From positions 1 to 64,000 of the forward strand of contig CAVTWY010000001.1 of NCBI GenBank assembly GCA_963738575.1: a DNA stretch of 64,000 nucleotides. The letters run 5' to 3'. Below, in pieces: positions 9,301-16,885 of the stretch (position 1 is its first letter; each line of letters opens with the position of its first letter). A program made the position numbers and the translations under genes. Source of the stretch: CAVTWY01 sp963738575. Lineage in GTDB: Bacteria > Pseudomonadota > Gammaproteobacteria > Burkholderiales > Burkholderiaceae_C. The notes under the pieces were generated by a model. It searched no databases and had not been told where the DNA came from. It saw only the letters and a list, made by a program, of their open reading frames with translations.

Positions 9301-9743
9301 TCACGGGCGACGGCAACGACACCCTGAGCGGTGGCGCCGGCAACGACAACCTCTGGGGCATGATGGGCAACAACACGCTCACGGGCGGTGAGGGCGCCGA
9401 CCGGTTCTATGCCTCTCGCATGGTCAGTGCCAACGACACCGTTACCGACTTTGAAGTGGGCGTGGACAAGCTTGTGTTGGCCGACATGATCGACATGAAT
9501 GCTGCGGCCAATCAAAACCCCGGCACGGTACAAAACTCCAACACGTTGTTGAGTTTGGATGACCTGATCAGCCAGGGCGGCACCAATCAAACGATCACGT
9601 GGGACGACACGGCCAAGACCCTGACATTTGGCTGGGGCGGCTCCATGACGTTTGCAGGCATGACCGCAAGTTACGCCGACGCCAACGCGTTTCTCACCGC
9701 CAACGGTGTGTTGCAAATGGAGAGTTTCGGCTCGGGCGCTTAA
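6399..9743 (+). CDS. large Bap/RTX-type adhesin, probable type I secretion substrate
   Basis: 1114 residues, acidic and Thr/Ala/Gly-rich, no Sec signal. Residues 1-95 resemble the BapA/LapF prefix domain found at the N-terminus of cell-surface adhesins. A short hydrophobic, Gly-rich linker (about 145-175) is followed by an Ig-like domain (about 185-290) and two tandem beta modules sharing RADGTTPVAVG (about 327 and 530). A third module runs to about 740. RTX nonapeptides (GGGGDDTLNGGAGSDSLLGGD, about 755-775) are then interrupted by a lectin-like domain (about 778-966, starting RNGSFEHW), after which RTX repeats resume (GDGNDTLSGGAGNDNL, about 970-1000) and a type I secretion C-terminal targeting region (VTDFEVGVDKLVL) ends the protein. 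Three secretion genes lie directly upstream on the same strand. It probably acts in attachment or biofilm. No LapD/LapG control pair is present in the window. Confidence 0.88.
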   Translation: MTKLFNVKVINAQGATASNNSVTGGDGAKGAPLRLKAANGVVELQEVAIKAAPIGVRTMRVGKNLVIALEGGDIAKPDIVLEDFYETATACRLVGANNNGVVSEYLASSGRASDGLANLTPGSVSAQTLGTVPCAMPAASASAPAGGSPDFNPWLLGAVGLGVAGLAAGGGGGGSSAPAAVAVAAPVAALSLGSDVGAKGDNRTSDTTPTLSGTGTPGQTIVVTGPNNLSLTTTVAADGSWSVTPSTALPEGTTSFSVVARDAAGNTSTPVALAVVIDSLAPVVTTPTTLGNQNAPRVDVALTATDTDPSTTFELTAIPAAAQGVMYRADGTTPVAVGDALTAAQAAGLVFVPAAGFVGDANLSFVVRDSTGNVTAQSTEVITIVAAPALTIDAPAGINAASAGAVALNGTADLPDGTVVAVRVTDSAGTVINTTATVAGGVYATTIDATALANGPLSVTATVSNASGAQSVASDTTIYDTQSPTPINLASSGLENAASIAVALTASDTTSAIQTITVNALPLAAEGVLFRADGTTPVAVGATLTAAEAAALVFVPAANFNGTANVGYTATDALGNTSAAASEVITVAAVNTAPVVSTSAFAMNEFATVALNGRGYSVSDVDSGSNTLQLTIASADTDNIIDVDVGSSGVAIVSGDNSSSVVLTGTLDQLNALLASAGGAAGSIAYTDVAQTGGGPADGSTHEITLTALDQAGFAGGSAQTGQSTVTVTMNPVDTTFIGTAANDVATTGLGADKLTGGGGDDTLNGGAGSDSLLGGDAYIRNGSFEHWTQFATAQGGDYPNWFAVAGLQDWSVLTAGNELNSYGSGTEQSLDPLANSEDGRYAVDVAAQGVSQTITTQANTAYVLQFELTDGAEDGGTGDARITIDGVLVATITSGGVLTLSGAGTSGGSVTNVVDAEGGDANGLYGNDRTYSFVFTSDSDGSSTINFSSDFPAANGRALDDVRVFPVTGDGNDTLSGGAGNDNLWGMMGNNTLTGGEGADRFYASRMVSANDTVTDFEVGVDKLVLADMIDMNAAANQNPGTVQNSNTLLSLDDLISQGGTNQTITWDDTAKTLTFGWGGSMTFAGMTASYADANAFLTANGVLQMESFGSGA

Positions 9744-9912
9744 CGCCTGCCCAGTTGTGCAAACAAGACGTCGCACGTGGCGCGAGAAATCCGTCACGGC
9801 ACAACTTGCCACCTCCCTCAGCGAGCGCCGCCGTCGCCCCCCTGCATGCGGGTAACACGCCTAGCATGCAGGTATCGCGCAAACCAATAGCGCATTTTCG
9901 TTGGGGACCAAC

Positions 9913-10203
9913 ATGAAACACAATCTTATCAAGCTGGCGTTGATTTCGAGTGGCATGCTGCTGGGCGCAAACGCTGCGGCCCAGTCGTCCCCCCCATCAC
10001 GTGCAGTGTCCCCCGCCGCCTTGGACGCCAAGACCAAAGAAGCCCCCGTCACGGTGGCGGCAAACGTCAAGCCTGGCGTGCCTTTGTCAGTGACTCGCGT
10101 CAACGCTGCTGGCAGCGTTATTGTGCTGGCCGACGGCATCGTGGCCAACGCCTCAATGGCTTCGTTTCAACCACCTGCGCGTGGCTTTGTTTACGAGCGC
10201 TAA
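9913..10203 (+). CDS. small exported protein of unknown function
   Basis: 96 residues starting at the ATG at 9913 (an in-frame TTG lies at 9901). The N-terminus MKHNLIKLALISSGMLLGANAAAQ is a textbook Sec signal peptide with cleavage after AAA or AAQ. The mature part of about 72 residues is Ser/Pro/Ala/Val-rich with no Cys and no recognised domain. It lies just downstream of the adhesin on the same strand, so a role in the envelope or matrix is plausible but unproven. Confidence 0.65.
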   Translation: MKHNLIKLALISSGMLLGANAAAQSSPPSRAVSPAALDAKTKEAPVTVAANVKPGVPLSVTRVNAAGSVIVLADGIVANASMASFQPPARGFVYER

Positions 10204-10218
10204 GCGACTATCACAGCG

Positions 10219-10236
10219 GCCTCGTGTTCACGAGGC
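10219..10236. terminator. palindromic hairpin between convergent genes
   Basis: GCCTCGTG, two bases, CACGAGGC: a perfect 8-bp stem right after the small exported gene and before the stop of the convergent lipoprotein gene. There is no T-run on either strand, so it may only be a weak or Rho-assisted end point. Confidence 0.4.
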
Positions 10237-10256
10237 GTTGCATCGCCGCAAGGCGC

Positions 10257-11102
10257 TTACTGCTTAAACGACTGCACCGTCTCCCAAGCCACGGCTTGCA
10301 AGTGCTGTGCAACGTCGGCTGGCAAACCCGCTGTGTAGGTGTTGCCCACGGGTGACTTCTTGAACAAGGTTGCCATCACCACCGACGCGCCCAAGTACGT
10401 GCCCGCCAAGCTCGGATGACGCTTGTCGGGTGCGTACAAGTTGATGTCGGGACGCTTGGCAATGGAGGCTGCAAATGCCGGGCCAGCAGGCACCACGCGC
10501 ATTTGGTTGGCGCGCCCGGCCTTGACGTACTCGACCGCCAACTGCGCCGTCATTTCGGGTGCGTCCTGGTAGGCCCAGCTCAAAAACAGGGCGGGCTCAG
10601 CACCCGATTGGCGCACCGCCGCTGCATGCGACTTGGCGGTGTCATGAAACGCCTTCTGCAGCTTGGGGTGGATGGGGCACTGGCTGCAATCCATCATCAA
10701 GACCATGTCGTAGGCACGCTCAAACTGGTTGAAGGCCACGTCGTTGGTGGGTGTGAAGCTGTAACGCAGCATGCCCGTGCCAGGCTTGAAGTGTGACGCT
10801 GCGTCGTGCCAGTCAAGACCCGCGCCACTGATCGTCACCGACGTTTGGCGAATGCCACGCACGCCTGATGCATTGAGCAAGCCACCCAAGTGCCCGTGCA
10901 TGCTGTTGTTGAAATAAAAGAAGCTGTTGCCCATCCAAAGCAACGACGCGGGGGTTTCGCCTTGGAAGCGAGGCACAGCAGGCTTTGCCGCCGCAGTAGG
11001 GGCCGTGGAGGTTGTGCTGCATGCAGCCAAGGTGGTGGCGATGGCAGCCACCGTCACGAGGCGCGCCACTTGGGCAAAGCCGATTGCATTCCACTTCGTC
11101 AT
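10257..11102 (-). CDS. SGNH/GDSL-like lipoprotein
   Basis: About 281 residues from the ATG at 11102. The N-terminal hydrophobic stretch ends in the lipobox TTLAACS, so the protein is probably a lipid-anchored envelope lipoprotein. The mature chain begins an SGNH-like fold with LLWMGNSFFYFNNSMHG, where GNS replaces the usual GDS, and ends with DKRHPSLAGTYLGA, which fits the Asp-x-x-His catalytic pair of block V. Such proteins hydrolyse or transfer acyl groups, often on polysaccharide. It converges on the adhesin region. Fold assignment is moderate; activity is not shown. Confidence 0.7.
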   Translation of the reverse strand: MTKWNAIGFAQVARLVTVAAIATTLAACSTTSTAPTAAAKPAVPRFQGETPASLLWMGNSFFYFNNSMHGHLGGLLNASGVRGIRQTSVTISGAGLDWHDAASHFKPGTGMLRYSFTPTNDVAFNQFERAYDMVLMMDCSQCPIHPKLQKAFHDTAKSHAAAVRQSGAEPALFLSWAYQDAPEMTAQLAVEYVKAGRANQMRVVPAGPAFAASIAKRPDINLYAPDKRHPSLAGTYLGASVVMATLFKKSPVGNTYTAGLPADVAQHLQAVAWETVQSFKQ

Positions 11103-11327
11103 TCGAATCACTCCCAGTTCAATGTCAGACGCGGTCACGCCGCACTCGCATCAGTCTAGCGAACATTGCTCGGGCGATGTCGTTTTTGCCGCCGCCTGTT
11201 CTTGGGGTTGACCATGAGCCAACCGGGCCCCGTTTTGAGTGGTGATGCGTCAAACCCACATTTCTAGCGCTGCCGACAGGTCAGGTGTGGCGGCACCAGC
11301 GACCTTTGCGTCCACGATTTGCGTGGA

Positions 11328-12074
11328 TCAGCGCTGCAGACTGATCGACCGCAAGTACGCCAGTGCTTCGCCGCCTGTGTTGTCCGTGTCGGCGCCGATG
11401 GCCACCGCCAAGAGCGGAGGCAGCACATCACCTTCTTCCCACTCATCGGCAAACGCGGCGCGAAAATCTTTGTGCAGGTCACGCGAGTGTTCGCGCCATG
11501 AAGCGCTGGGAGCGTCGATGCCGCCGTCCACCACGATCATGCGAATGCGACGGGTAAAAGCATTGGGCATCACCGTGCCGACGGGCAGGGCCTTGTCCCA
11601 CACGTAGCAAATGGTGGCGCCAGGCAAGGTTTCGCCTGCGATCACTTCGGCCAATGCCATGCGCATCCGGTCGACCGCAGGCATACGTTTGGCGGGCCAG
11701 TCGTAAAACGCGCAAACTCGAAGCGCCACATCGTCGCCGCTGCGCGACCGCAAATCGGCCTCGGGCGATTGGTCAATGCGCCAATCCCACTGCAAGCGTT
11801 TGGGTACCCCCAAGGCGCCGTCCACGGAATGCACGAGCTTGCCGTACGACTTTGAGGACAGCACGCGCAGCACCCTTTGCATGTCGAGCTCAACCACCGA
11901 GAAATGGGTGACGGGTTTGACTTGACGGGGCAACAACGAAAGCCGCCAAGGGGCTTTGGGGCCTTCAGCATCCCCAATGGGTGAGCCCAGCAGCGATGCC
12001 TTGGCCAGGCCTTCGGCCTGCGCACCCAACGCTGACCCAAGCAGCAACACACCCACGACCCACCATCGCGCCAT
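11328..12074 (-). CDS. exported DUF3047 family protein
   Basis: 248 residues. MARWWVVGVLLLGSALGAQAEG is a clear Sec signal with an AQA-type cleavage site. The rest matches the DUF3047 pattern: LQWDWRIDQSPEADLRSRSGDDVALRV, then ATICYVWDKALPVGTVMPNAFTRRIRMIVV and a late AVAIGADTDNTGGEALAYL. The family is periplasmic or outer membrane associated and of unknown function. It is monocistronic, divergent from the MarR gene. Confidence 0.78.
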   Translation of the reverse strand: MARWWVVGVLLLGSALGAQAEGLAKASLLGSPIGDAEGPKAPWRLSLLPRQVKPVTHFSVVELDMQRVLRVLSSKSYGKLVHSVDGALGVPKRLQWDWRIDQSPEADLRSRSGDDVALRVCAFYDWPAKRMPAVDRMRMALAEVIAGETLPGATICYVWDKALPVGTVMPNAFTRRIRMIVVDGGIDAPSASWREHSRDLHKDFRAAFADEWEEGDVLPPLLAVAIGADTDNTGGEALAYLRSISLQR

Positions 12075-12295
12075 GCAATCCCCAACGACTTACAACGTTG
12101 GTCGCGAGTGTGCTGTCAAGGCAGTGGCTTTGCCACGCGGTGGAACCCTGAGAGCAGCTCAAAACGCAACGCAATCCACTGCTTTGGGGTGTCGGCGTTA
12201 CCGCACTTAAGCATCGCGCGCGCTTGTGCCCGTTGACGTGTCCGCAATCGGGTGCTCAGGACCCGTGAAAGCGGTTGCTGCAGGTTGCGATGCAA

Positions 12296-12312
12296 TATAC
12301 TTCGCATGCGAA
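12296..12312 (+). promoter_or_regulatory. -10 box and palindromic operator before the MarR gene
   Basis: TATACT (12296-12301) is a good -10 box and is followed at once by the perfect 12-base palindrome TTCGCATGCGAA (12301-12312), 22 bases before the MarR start. The position over the transcription start is that of an autoregulatory repressor site. No strong -35 was found. Confidence 0.55.
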
Positions 12313-12334
12313 ATAAAAAGTCTGCATTACTTCC

Positions 12335-12796
12335 ATGACCAAACCACTTGCCCAGCCGCCACGTCTGGTGTTCTTGCTCAACAGCGCCCAACGGCGCCTT
12401 CAGCAATGGGTTGCCGCCGAGCAAGAGCTGGCGGCTCGCAGCGGTGATGCAGCACCCACGGCGTCGCAAAGCGGTGTGCTGTTTGTGCTTCAAAAGTCAG
12501 ACGGCGCCACCATGGGTGAGTTAGCGCTGGCGCTGGACCTGGCGCCTTCGGCCGTCTCGGGTTTGGTGCAACGCATGGAGGCGCTGGGCTGGGTGCAGCG
12601 ACGCACGTGCCCCCAAGACGCACGCACGCAGCGCGTTTGGTTCAAGCCCAGTGGCCGCGCCCACTTGCCTGCGCTGCACCAAGCCCTGGCTCGCATCAAC
12701 ACGCGGCTCACCCACGGCTTTTCCGAAGCCGAGCTGACCGCGGTGGCTCGTTGGCTGCGGCACGTGCAGCAAGCCAGCCAAACTGCCAACGAGTAA
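12335..12796 (+). CDS. MarR family transcriptional regulator
   Basis: 153 residues with the winged-helix core of MarR: a dimerisation helix at the start (FLLNSAQRRLQQWVAAEQ), the helix-turn-helix (ATMGELALALDLAPSAVSGLVQRMEALGWVQRR, about 50-85) and the wing (DARTQRVWFKPSGRAHL). It ends 7 bases before an alpha/beta hydrolase gene and so probably shares its transcript. The palindrome over its promoter suggests autorepression relieved by a small ligand. Confidence 0.85.
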   Translation: MTKPLAQPPRLVFLLNSAQRRLQQWVAAEQELAARSGDAAPTASQSGVLFVLQKSDGATMGELALALDLAPSAVSGLVQRMEALGWVQRRTCPQDARTQRVWFKPSGRAHLPALHQALARINTRLTHGFSEAELTAVARWLRHVQQASQTANE

Positions 12797-12803
12797 CCAA
12801 GCC

Positions 12804-13754
12804 ATGAACGCCGACGTCACCACCATCAACCACGCTGCGTCAAGCACCGAGCCCGAACCCGTCGAGATCGTTTGCGCTGACACCCAGCGGCTGCGCGGTC
12901 ACTTTGTGCCGCGCAGCGCAGGGCCTGACGTGGCCGTCGGTTTGCCGGTACTGCTGGCCCCAGCCACTGGTGTCAAGCAACACTTCTACCTTCGCTTTGC
13001 CAAGTGGCTCGCAGCTCAGGGGCACGATGTTTTGGTGTTTGACTATCGTGGCGTTGGCCTATCGCTTCATGGCCGACTGAAGGACTGCAAAGCGTCACTG
13101 GCCGAATGGGGCCAGCAAGACCAAGTGGCTGCGCTGGATTGGCTGCTGGCCCGCACAGGCGTCCCCCAGGTGGTGCTGCTTGGCCACAGTGCCGGTGGGC
13201 AAATGATCGGGCTGCTACCCAACCATCAGCGTATTGCGCGTCTGGTGGGTGTGGCTGCATCCACGGGGCACTTCAAGGGCATGCGCCTCGGCTTTCGTGT
13301 CAAAGCCAACTTTGGGTTGCGGCTTGTCTTGCCGGCAGGGTCCTGGCTCGTGGGTTATGGCGCTACCGCCGCCATCGGCCTGGGCGAAAACCTGCCCACC
13401 CGCGTCGCCCAAGATTGGGGGCGCTGGTGTGCAGCGGGTGGCTACGCCACCAACGCCGTGCGCAACGAACCTGACCGAGACTTCCATGCCCAGGTGAAGG
13501 TGCCCATCACCGTGCTGCATGCCAGCGATGACCCCATCGCCACCGCTGCCAACGTGACTGGCCTGCTGCGCACGCTACCCGCCGCCGCCACACAAACCCA
13601 GTTACTGCGCCCAAGCGACTTTGGCCTGCGCAGCATTGGGCACACAGACTGGTTTCGACAGTCGCATCAGGCGGTGTGGCCGGTGATGGCGCGGGCGGTA
13701 CGCGGGCAAGCGTTGCTGGACAAGCATGGAGAGAACGGCGCAGGGTTCGCCTGA
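12804..13754 (+). CDS. alpha/beta hydrolase
   Basis: 316 residues, cytoplasmic. The fold is shown by GVKQHFYLRFAKWLAAQGHDVLVFDYRGVGLS (about 58-90), the nucleophile elbow LLGHSAGGQ (Ser near 127), a late Asp in LHASDDPIATAA and a His in SIGHTDWF near 280. The substrate is unknown; YheT/serine aminopeptidase-like esterases have this layout. It follows the MarR gene by 7 bases, so the MarR ligand may be its substrate or product (inference). Confidence 0.82.
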   Translation: MNADVTTINHAASSTEPEPVEIVCADTQRLRGHFVPRSAGPDVAVGLPVLLAPATGVKQHFYLRFAKWLAAQGHDVLVFDYRGVGLSLHGRLKDCKASLAEWGQQDQVAALDWLLARTGVPQVVLLGHSAGGQMIGLLPNHQRIARLVGVAASTGHFKGMRLGFRVKANFGLRLVLPAGSWLVGYGATAAIGLGENLPTRVAQDWGRWCAAGGYATNAVRNEPDRDFHAQVKVPITVLHASDDPIATAANVTGLLRTLPAAATQTQLLRPSDFGLRSIGHTDWFRQSHQAVWPVMARAVRGQALLDKHGENGAGFA

Positions 13755-13903
13755 CTCCTTGTGTACAAAATGACAAATAAAATTGGTGGGATGATCGACG
13801 CCACCGACCCCATACTGACCAAACCAATGACCCATGCTCCCCACCTGTTACCGGCGCGGCCCCCCGTCGATGCATCCGTTGCGATCAACATGGTGCTCGC
13901 TCC

Positions 13904-14905
13904 GTGATGGCGCCGCCCAAGATTTCAGGTTTGTCAGTCACCGGCGGCGCCAGTGCGCCGCTGGACCCCATCCTGGCTGACGTGGGCAAGCGCTGGCAAG
14001 CGGCTCAGATCCCAGATTTGTACGACGGCTGCCTAACCTCGCCCCACGGCGGTGAAGTCTGCCGCGAGCGCGGCCGCAACGTGCGGGGCTTTTTTTACCC
14101 CAAGCCGGTGCTGCCCACAGGCCCGATCGAGGCCATCACTATTGACGGTACTGAATGGGGTGCGCCCACGCCCATTCCGGCGCGCATTGTGTGGCCCCAT
14201 GCTGATGCCGAACAAGCCGCGTCGCAAGCCAACAAACCGTTGCCTACGCTGGTGTACTTTCACGGCGGTGGTTGGGTGGTGGGTGATTTGGATTCTCACG
14301 AAGCCCACGCGGTGCGCCTGGCCAACGAGGCCAACTGCGTGGTGCTGAACGTGGACTACCGGTTGGCGCCCGAGCACAAGTTTCCTGCAGCCTACAACGA
14401 CGCCCTGGCAGCCACCCGATGGGCGCAGGCCAACATTCAACGCTTGGGCGGCGATGCCAAGCGCTTGGCGGTGGGTGGGGACAGTGCAGGGGGTAATTTG
14501 GCCGCAGCCGTGGCCGTGGCGTGCCGCGACTTGGGGTTGTCGTTGGTGGCGCAGTTGTTGATCTATCCGGCCACCAACCTGGGACAACTCAAAGGCACGC
14601 CCGAAATGGCCTACCTGGGTGAGGACGCTGACGTGCTGGCCAAAGACCCACGCGTCTCGCCCTTTCATGCGACCAGCCATGTGGGGCTTGCCCCGGTCAT
14701 CTTGGGCGTGGGGCCCCACGACTTCTTGTACCAAGACAACGTGGCTTACGCAGAAATCTTGCGCCAAGCCAAGGTGCCACTGACGTACCGAGAGTTCCCC
14801 ACGCTCAATCACGGCTTTTTCAGCTACACGGCGGTGTCGCCAGACAGTCTGGCGGCTGCACAGTTGTTGTGCCAAGACCTTAAGGCCCACTTGCACCGAG
14901 CTTGA
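13904..14905 (+). CDS. HSL-family alpha/beta hydrolase (lipase/esterase)
   Basis: 333 residues starting at GTG 13904 directly followed by ATG at 13907; either could serve, and no SD is seen. Hormone-sensitive-lipase family signs are plain: the oxyanion motif HGGGWVVG (about 120), YRLAPEHKFPAA (about 150), the nucleophile GDSAGGNLAAAVA (Ser near 193), a late Asp (GPHDFLYQDN) and the catalytic His in TLNHGFFSY (near 306). It probably hydrolyses short acyl esters in the cytoplasm. It lies 149 bases after the previous hydrolase and may be transcribed separately. Confidence 0.88.
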   Translation: MMAPPKISGLSVTGGASAPLDPILADVGKRWQAAQIPDLYDGCLTSPHGGEVCRERGRNVRGFFYPKPVLPTGPIEAITIDGTEWGAPTPIPARIVWPHADAEQAASQANKPLPTLVYFHGGGWVVGDLDSHEAHAVRLANEANCVVLNVDYRLAPEHKFPAAYNDALAATRWAQANIQRLGGDAKRLAVGGDSAGGNLAAAVAVACRDLGLSLVAQLLIYPATNLGQLKGTPEMAYLGEDADVLAKDPRVSPFHATSHVGLAPVILGVGPHDFLYQDNVAYAEILRQAKVPLTYREFPTLNHGFFSYTAVSPDSLAAAQLLCQDLKAHLHRA

Positions 14906-15027
14906 TGTCAACAAGCTTGAGTGGTGCGTGGCAGCAGCCATGGCAACCACGGGTGTGCTCGTGCTGGTCAGCAAACGAGGGCGGAGAAGGGTCATCGAAG
15001 CATCAAGCCCGATTGTTGACCGGGTCT

Positions 15028-15065
15028 TTGACGACGCACGCGGATAACATATACTTGGACATATA
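15028..15065 (+). promoter_or_regulatory. vapBC promoter with direct-repeat operator
   Basis: TTGACG (15028-15033), 16 bases, TATACT (15050-15055) form a good sigma-70 promoter. CATATA occurs twice, at 15048-15053 and 15060-15065, exactly 12 bases apart and covering the -10 box and start site. This fits binding by a ribbon-helix-helix antitoxin as tandem dimers. The antitoxin ATG is at 15096. Confidence 0.65.
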
Positions 15066-15095
15066 AGTGTCAGTTATCTACTGGGTGCGCACCTC

Positions 15096-15326
15096 ATGTC
15101 TCAAATCACGCTGTACCTTGACGACGCCACGCAGGCCTTGGTTGAGCAGGTCGCGAAGGCCAACGGCCTGTCAAAGAGCCGATGGGTTGCAGAAGCGATC
15201 CGTGCCTACGTGGCGCGCGAATGGCCCCAAGACTGTCTGGCGTTGGCCGGTCGGTTTACTGACTTTCCGCTGCGAGAAGACGGCAATACACAGTCGGCGT
15301 CTGATGTGCCACGCATCGATTTTTAG
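15096..15326 (+). CDS. VapB-like ribbon-helix-helix antitoxin
   Basis: 76 residues. The first 45 form a ribbon-helix-helix DNA-binding fold (QITLYLDDATQALVEQVAKANGLSKSRWVAEAIRAYVA), and the tail is a flexible toxin-neutralising segment ending in DVPRIDF. It would mask the PIN toxin encoded 12 bases downstream and repress their shared promoter. Confidence 0.85.
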   Translation: MSQITLYLDDATQALVEQVAKANGLSKSRWVAEAIRAYVAREWPQDCLALAGRFTDFPLREDGNTQSASDVPRIDF

Positions 15327-15338
15327 CGTGGGCGTGGC

Positions 15339-15746
15339 ATGCTGATTCTTGACAGCAACACCATCAGTTATTACTTTCGCGGTGACCCCTGCGTGGTGCC
15401 GCGCTTGCAGGCCTTGCAGCCAGCCGACATCGGCGTACCCGCTGTGGTCGAGTACGAGTTGCGCTACGGCTTGCTGCGCCTGCCCGACGTGGCACGCGCC
15501 CCGCGCACGGCGGCACTGACACAGATGTTGCGGCCCATGCAGTCGTTGCCGTTCGACAGCGAGTGTGCAATCCAAGCAGCCCGTCTTCGCGCCAATCTTG
15601 AGGCGGCAGGTACGCCCATCGGCCCGCACGACGTCCTGATTGCCGCAACGGCGATGCGCCATCAAGCCACGCTGGTGACACGCAACGTGCGTGAATTCTC
15701 TCGTGTGCAAGGATTGCAGTGGATCAACTGGCACGACGACGCCTGA
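15339..15746 (+). CDS. vapC: VapC-family PIN-domain toxin (ribonuclease)
   Basis: 135 residues, a complete PIN domain. The acidic Mg-binding residues are visible: D6 in MLILDSNTISYY, E near 35 (VVEYELRYG), D near 90 and later acidic positions in GPHDVLIAATAMRHQATLVTRNVREFSRVQGL. VapC toxins cleave tRNA or rRNA and stop growth when the antitoxin is lost. It forms a two-gene operon with the upstream antitoxin. Confidence 0.9.
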   Translation: MLILDSNTISYYFRGDPCVVPRLQALQPADIGVPAVVEYELRYGLLRLPDVARAPRTAALTQMLRPMQSLPFDSECAIQAARLRANLEAAGTPIGPHDVLIAATAMRHQATLVTRNVREFSRVQGLQWINWHDDA

Positions 15747-15765
15747 AGCGTTGCTAACCTGAGGC

Positions 15766-16092
15766 CTATGGAAGGCGCCGCGCCTTGTCGTTCAATGACG
15801 AAAGCGCAAGCATCCCCATGTTGACCATGCCTCTATCCTTTGCCCAGGCTGGGTAAATCCTGGTGATCACGTCGTCGTGCATGTCGAGAGGCTTGCCCAA
15901 GCCAGCGACAGGGTAGGGCTTGGCGTCGGTAAAAACAGTCTCAATCAGCTGCAGCGCCTCGGCTTCGTTCGATCCGTAGGACGCTCCAAACCAGGCTTTG
16001 CAAACGTTCGCTCCCAGGGGCGTTGGCACCAAGTGGGGATCTACCAATTCTTGCCAGGCCGCTGCTGGCCGCTGGGTTTGCTCGTTGCGCAT
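15766..16092 (-). CDS. conserved-looking protein of unknown function
   Basis: 108 residues; family not recognised. The start ATG at 16092 has GGAG about nine bases upstream. The sequence is soluble, with a Trp/Tyr-rich middle (CKAWFGASYGSNEAEALQLIETVF) and a C-terminal part GMVNMGMLALSSLNDKARRL. It sits alone between vapC and the isomerase gene, with 120 bases of unassigned sequence upstream. Confidence 0.5.
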   Translation of the reverse strand: MRNEQTQRPAAAWQELVDPHLVPTPLGANVCKAWFGASYGSNEAEALQLIETVFTDAKPYPVAGLGKPLDMHDDVITRIYPAWAKDRGMVNMGMLALSSLNDKARRLP

Positions 16093-16213
16093 CAGGCATC
16101 ATCTCCAACTTAATGGTTTCTGGTTCCCCTGCACGTGATCGACAACGCCGTTCAACGCCTGTTAGATGGCTCCCTGGCAGACGCAATCTACGAGCCAGAA
16201 TCGGCCCGGTTGG

Positions 16214-16870
16214 TCAATCGGCCGTGACGTTCGCGTTGTCACGCAAAGCATCCCTGACAAACCCCAGCCGATCTTGCCCAAAAAACATGGCATTCCCCAC
16301 AAAGCACGTGGGCGCACCAAACACCCCGCGTGCCACTGACGCTTCGGTGTTAGAGATCAACGCGGACTTCACGTCGGCGTCGCCCACCAAGGCCATGAAG
16401 CTGGCGGCATCAAACCCTGCGTTTTGCAGCACCGCTGCCAGCTCAGTTGGGTCACCCAAGTTGCGCGGCTCGACCCACATGGCATGGAAGATGGCGTCGG
16501 CGTAACGCTTGAAGTCATCGGGTTGCCGCATCAACATGCCGCAGGCGCCGCGCATGAGGGTGAGGGTGTTGATGGGAAAATGCGGGTTGAGGGCAAAGGG
16601 CACACCCCAGTGCGTGGCCCAGCGTGCCATGTCGGTGTGCATCCAGCGGCCTTTGGCTGGCACCGTGACGGGGCTGACGTTGCCAGTGGCCTTGAAGACG
16701 CCGCCCAGCAGCATGGGGTGCCACACCAGTGTGGCGCCGGTTTCGCTGGCGATGCGGGGCACCTGGGTGTAGGCCAAGTAAGTGGTGGGGCTGCCAAAGT
16801 CGAAGTGAAATTCGAGCGTTTTGGTGCTATTGCTGGATGACGTGTTTTGAGGGGCCGTGGGTTTGCTCAT
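16214..16870 (-). CDS. 2-hydroxychromene-2-carboxylate isomerase-like DsbA-family protein
   Basis: 218 residues, thioredoxin-fold kappa-GST/HCCA isomerase family. The N-terminus after a Ser/Thr-rich lead is LEFHFDFGSPTTYLAYTQVPRIA, the glutathione-site Ser motif of the family; later WVEPRNLGDPTELAAVLQNAGFD and VARGVFGAPTCFVGNAMFFGQDRL complete it. Family members isomerise a chromene acid in naphthalene breakdown, but no other naphthalene genes are nearby, so the real substrate may differ. It ends a minus-strand group, 15 bases after the SDR gene. Confidence 0.88.
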   Translation of the reverse strand: MSKPTAPQNTSSSNSTKTLEFHFDFGSPTTYLAYTQVPRIASETGATLVWHPMLLGGVFKATGNVSPVTVPAKGRWMHTDMARWATHWGVPFALNPHFPINTLTLMRGACGMLMRQPDDFKRYADAIFHAMWVEPRNLGDPTELAAVLQNAGFDAASFMALVGDADVKSALISNTEASVARGVFGAPTCFVGNAMFFGQDRLGFVRDALRDNANVTAD

Positions 16871-16885
16871 GCTGTGCCTCGCTTG

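Noticed and set aside
6900..9400. Repeated DNA in the adhesin as a possible CRISPR or satellite array
   Set aside because: The repeats are coding, uneven in spacing and explained by protein modules and RTX nonapeptides.
16103..16173. attC-like site upstream of the 108-residue gene (ATCTAAC ... GTTGGAG)
   Set aside because: The ends partly match but the inner arms do not pair and the adjoining stop codon is not in the box.
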